A stretch of 57,148 bases of DNA. It comes from Vampirovibrionales bacterium. Its GTDB lineage: Bacteria; Cyanobacteriota; Vampirovibrionia; Vampirovibrionales; JAGQHJ01. Under the pieces are notes generated by a model. That model did not search any database. It had not been told where the DNA came from and was given only the letters and a program-made list of their open reading frames with translations. This document shows, in pieces, positions 54,908 through 57,148 of this stretch (positions are counted from its first letter, which is position 1; every line of letters starts with the position of its first letter). Location: positions 1 to 57,148 of the forward strand of contig JANWIO010000074.1 in assembly GCA_025449835.1 (NCBI GenBank), written 5' to 3'. Position numbers and translations under genes: made by a program.

Positions 54908-55204
54908 ATGGCAACACAACTTTTTTTAAGCAACACCGCAAATAAAGCCCAAAAAAAGCTGGATAAACCTTTACGAGAACAAATTAAGCGAGCCATTTTG
55001 GAGATCGTCAACAATCCTACTCATAAAGGAGAACGGCTGTCACAACCCTTATCCATGGTTTATTCTCACCATTTTAAATACCAAGGCAAAGAGTTTCGGA
55101 TTGCATACCAATATGCAGAAGCCCAGGATTGCGTATACATCTTGTTGATTGCTCCTCATGAAAATTTTTACAAACGGGTTAAAAACTTGGTTTACGCCAG
55201 TTGA
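54908..55204 (+). CDS. RelE/ParE-family toxin-like protein
   Basis: 98 residues from ATG 54908; the frame is open to TTG 54872 but the family N-terminus (QLFLSNTANKAQKKLDKPLREQIKRAI) starts here. The fold continues with NPTHKGERLSQPLSMVYSHHFKYQGKEFRIAYQYAE and VYILLIAPHENFYKRVKNLVYAS, the usual strand order with PHENFYK-type end seen in RelE/HigB-like ribosome-dependent nucleases. Key basic residues and the final Tyr are kept. It may cut mRNA on the ribosome; the candidate antitoxin lies upstream. A tRNA gene follows 86 bases later. Confidence 0.85.
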   Translation: MATQLFLSNTANKAQKKLDKPLREQIKRAILEIVNNPTHKGERLSQPLSMVYSHHFKYQGKEFRIAYQYAEAQDCVYILLIAPHENFYKRVKNLVYAS

Positions 55205-55290
55205 AACTTCTAAACAGATGATGATGGAACACACCTTGCGCCCAGCGTATGAGTGATATAATCTCACGTAATAAACGGTGTCTTCATCAT

Positions 55291-55364
55291 GCCTCAGTAG
55301 CTCAGTTGGATAGAGCAACCGCCTTCTAAGCGGTAGGTCACAGGTTCGAATCCTGTCTGGGGTA
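55291..55364 (+). tRNA. tRNA-Arg (anticodon UCU)
   Basis: A full cloverleaf of 74 bases: acceptor GCCTCAG/CTGGGGT (G-U pairs at two places), D arm GCTC/GAGC, anticodon arm ACCGC-CTTCTAA-GCGGT with anticodon TCT at 55325-55327, T arm ACAGG-TTCGAAT-CCTGT. Discriminator A73 at 55364; no CCA is encoded. It reads AGA and AGG. A run of seven T follows, likely the terminator. Confidence 0.97.
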
Positions 55365-55384
55365 GATTTTTTTGGGTTTTAAAA

Positions 55385-56494
55385 TTAAGATGGGTCTTCA
55401 AATAGATGCTTCATGGAGTTTTTCGAGAGAAGCACCTTCGGCATCAAAGCAGACCCCATAACAACTCGATTTTTGCCCTGAGTTTTTGCTTCGTAAAGCG
55501 CCTTATCCGCCAATTCAACCAGTTCAAACGCAGTATGTTGACGAGGTTCAAGTTGTGCAACTCCCACGCTAATAGTAATGGTGAGAGGGTTTTCAGGCAG
55601 ACAAAAAACCGTTTGCGCCACCAACAACCGAAGCCGTTCTAACAATTCATCGGCTTCAACCTCTCGAGTTTCGGGTAAAATAATGGCAAACTCTTCTCCC
55701 CCATAACGGGCAGGCAAATCTGATTCTCGAATGTTCTGGCGAATGAGTTTTCCCAATTCTTTTAAAATTCTATCGCCCACCGGATGGCCATAAAAATCGT
55801 TTAACCGCTTAAAATCATCCAAATCAAACAATGCCAATGATAAAGGGGTTTCATGACGCCGAGCACGAGACACTTCTTCGTGAAGTCGATTGTTAAACTG
55901 GCGGCGGTTGGTTAATCCAGTTAAAGCATCCGTTGCGGCCATTGATTGCAGCTTACCAACCTGGCTGGCATGAGACTTAACAACCCTAGAAACAATAATG
56001 CCGTAGTAATACAAACAAACACCCCATCCCACCGCCATAATAACCAACATGGCCGGTGATAACGAGATAACATGGGGATACCCCAAGGGTAACAATACAA
56101 TTAAGAGCCCTAGATGAATACCACCCAAGATTTTACTTAATTTGGGCTGCCCCAGAAACAGCGCTTGCAACATACTGAAGGCCCCCAGTAGATACACCCA
56201 AAAACTACCGGTTAAAGCATAGTTCACCCCAATGTAAACCTCTACCGCCACGGGTAAAATGACGCTAAAATAAGTAATGGTTTGAAATTCTGCTTCTCTT
56301 AGACGTTTAAGCATTTTTAAAAGGAACTCATTGGCCATTAAAAAAGTAAAATGGGTTGCCAATAGCCCCATAAACAAAGTTTTTTCTAGCAAACCTGAAT
56401 GTTGAAAACCAATAAGAGAAATCGTTACAACCATCAATGCCACGACAAGCAATCGATTCAGCCGGCAAATAGATTTAAATTGGAGTTCAACCAT
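55385..56494 (-). CDS. Membrane-bound diguanylate cyclase (GGDEF)
   Basis: 369 residues. About six hydrophobic spans between residues 15 and 170 (LLVVALMVVTISLIGF to MLVIMAVGWGVCLYYYGIIV) form the membrane sensor part. The GGDEF domain (about 185-350) begins with the usual TDALTGLTNRRQF; the metal site LFDLDDFKRLND and the active loop GGEEF (265-269) are intact, and the RESD at 256-259 is five residues before it, so the inhibitory I-site is also present. It should make cyclic di-GMP from GTP, a signal that commonly controls motility, and is product-inhibited. It lies 31 bases after the DAACS gene but has its own good promoter. Confidence 0.95.
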   Translation of the reverse strand: MVELQFKSICRLNRLLVVALMVVTISLIGFQHSGLLEKTLFMGLLATHFTFLMANEFLLKMLKRLREAEFQTITYFSVILPVAVEVYIGVNYALTGSFWVYLLGAFSMLQALFLGQPKLSKILGGIHLGLLIVLLPLGYPHVISLSPAMLVIMAVGWGVCLYYYGIIVSRVVKSHASQVGKLQSMAATDALTGLTNRRQFNNRLHEEVSRARRHETPLSLALFDLDDFKRLNDFYGHPVGDRILKELGKLIRQNIRESDLPARYGGEEFAIILPETREVEADELLERLRLLVAQTVFCLPENPLTITISVGVAQLEPRQHTAFELVELADKALYEAKTQGKNRVVMGSALMPKVLLSKNSMKHLFEDPS

Positions 56495-56524
56495 CGCAAG
56501 AACGCCCCCTTTATTATTAAAGGG

Positions 56525-56553
56525 ATTATACTACTTCTTCCCAAGTCTCTCCA
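56525..56553 (-). promoter_or_regulatory. Promoter of the diguanylate cyclase gene
   Basis: Minus strand TGGAGA, 17 bases, TATAAT, about 30 bases before the ATG. The -10 overlaps the stop codon of the upstream transporter gene. A perfect inverted repeat CCCTTTA/TAAAGGG (56507-56524) spans the expected start point. Confidence 0.55.
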
Positions 56554-57148
56554 GAAGAAGTTAGTAACTCTCGATTCAGCTCACCTTCCTGAGCTGCAAT
56601 AATCACAGCAACCACGCAATCATCAATTACATTCACCGTTGTACGGCACATATCCATTAACCGATCCACTGCCCAGAGGAATGAAAGGCCCTCCAAGACC
56701 TGTTCTGGCCGAAACCCACCAATACCATTCAAAATAATGGACATGGTAATCATCCCGGCAGAAGGAACCCCAGCAGCACCGATGGATGCAATCACAGCCA
56801 GCACAATAATGGCAATTACCGTTGAAAAATGGAGTGGAATTCCGTATAACTGGGCCAAAAACATCACGGAAATGACTTCAAACATGGTGGTTCCGTTCAT
56901 ATTCATACTCACCCCGGAAGGAAGCACAAAGCTCGCAATTCGGTTAGAAACACCACCTCGTCGCTCAATACAGGCCAAAGTAACCGGTAAGGTCGCAGAG
57001 CTGGACGCCGTACCAAAGCCCACCAACATGGCTTCAGAAATGGCCCGGTAAAGGTCCATATAATTGACCTTTGCGAGAACCCACAACAGCGTCGGAAAAA
57101 CCAAAAACGTCTGGATCAACAACCCCAATACCAAACATTCCATATAAG
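56526..57148 (-). CDS. Dicarboxylate/amino acid:cation symporter (DAACS), C-terminal part
   Basis: The frame stays open to the right edge, so the N-terminal half lies outside the window. Family motifs are clear: ISEAMLVGFGTASSSATLPVTL (the SSS hairpin 1), VSMNMNGTTMFE (NMDGT-type motif), GVPSAGMITMSIIL (hairpin 2) and WAVDRLMDMCRTTVNVIDD (the R-containing substrate-binding helix 8). It is a secondary importer of dicarboxylates, aspartate or glutamate driven by H+ or Na+. Hairpin 2 has Gly-Val-Pro as in GltP/DctA. The diguanylate cyclase gene follows 31 bases after the stop. Confidence 0.92.
   Translation of the reverse strand, partial: YMECLVLGLLIQTFLVFPTLLWVLAKVNYMDLYRAISEAMLVGFGTASSSATLPVTLACIERRGGVSNRIASFVLPSGVSMNMNGTTMFEVISVMFLAQLYGIPLHFSTVIAIIVLAVIASIGAAGVPSAGMITMSIILNGIGGFRPEQVLEGLSFLWAVDRLMDMCRTTVNVIDDCVVAVIIAAQEGELNRELLTSSGETWEEVV

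Overview
This window most likely comes from a flagellated, non-photosynthetic relative of the Cyanobacteria (Vampirovibrionia/Melainabacteria-type lineage). Two things point there together. The beta-prime subunit of RNA polymerase is split into rpoC1 and rpoC2 at the cyanobacterial position, rpoC2 carries a very long SI3-like insertion inside the trigger loop, and a ycf23 (DUF561) gene is present; all are cyanobacterial marks. The window also holds flagellar genes (fliA, fliS, a fliT-like gene), which photosynthetic cyanobacteria lack. The lineage name is an inference; the split, the insertion and the genes are seen directly. There is no rRNA, CRISPR array, prophage or insertion sequence; one tRNA (Arg, UCU) is present.

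Layout. 1-4850: a divergent partial gene, then a compact operon of sigma-28 (fliA), two unrecognised proteins, a PAS histidine kinase and a receiver/anti-sigma-type ATPase fusion. 4930-6886: two cell-surface sugar-type proteins that look like degenerate enzymes (a GT2-like protein without its DxD, and an epimerase-like protein without Rossmann glycines or the YxxxK pair). 6889-11440: hutH-hutU-hutI on the minus strand. 11748-14055: a small membrane protein, then a WbpD-like acetyltransferase overlapping a WbpE-like aminotransferase (amino-sugar synthesis). 14052-19100: a minus-strand group of unknown function made of a NACHT/AAA-like ATPase with HEAT-type repeats, a 76-residue protein, a glycine-rich protein and two nearly identical 109-residue proteins preceded by sigma-28-type promoters. 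19499-20724: TauE/SafE exporter plus DUF1634 partner. 21184-23099: tandem WYL regulators. 23419-31538: TPR glycosyltransferase-like protein, pyruvate kinase, DUF4112, dnaK, GNAT and small unknowns. 31804-42614: argS, two paralogous single-pass membrane proteins, an MFS exporter, a metallophosphoesterase, a TPR protein, ycf23 and small membrane or secreted proteins. 42791-53023: rplJ-rplL-rpoB-rpoC1-rpoC2. 53198-54401: fliS, fliT-like gene and a stand-alone receiver behind a sigma-28 promoter. 54597-57148: a possible toxin-antitoxin pair, tRNA-Arg, a membrane diguanylate cyclase and the end of a DAACS transporter.

How it fits together. FliA at the left end and FliA-type promoters (TAAAG-type -35, 11-12 bp spacer, CGATA-type -10) in front of fliS and of the two 109-residue proteins make one regulon visible inside the window. 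The two-component proteins co-transcribed with fliA are natural candidates to control it. The most promising undescribed material is (a) that fliA control operon and (b) the sigma-28-linked gene group at 14-19 kb. All functional statements rest on reading the translations by eye; no database search was run.
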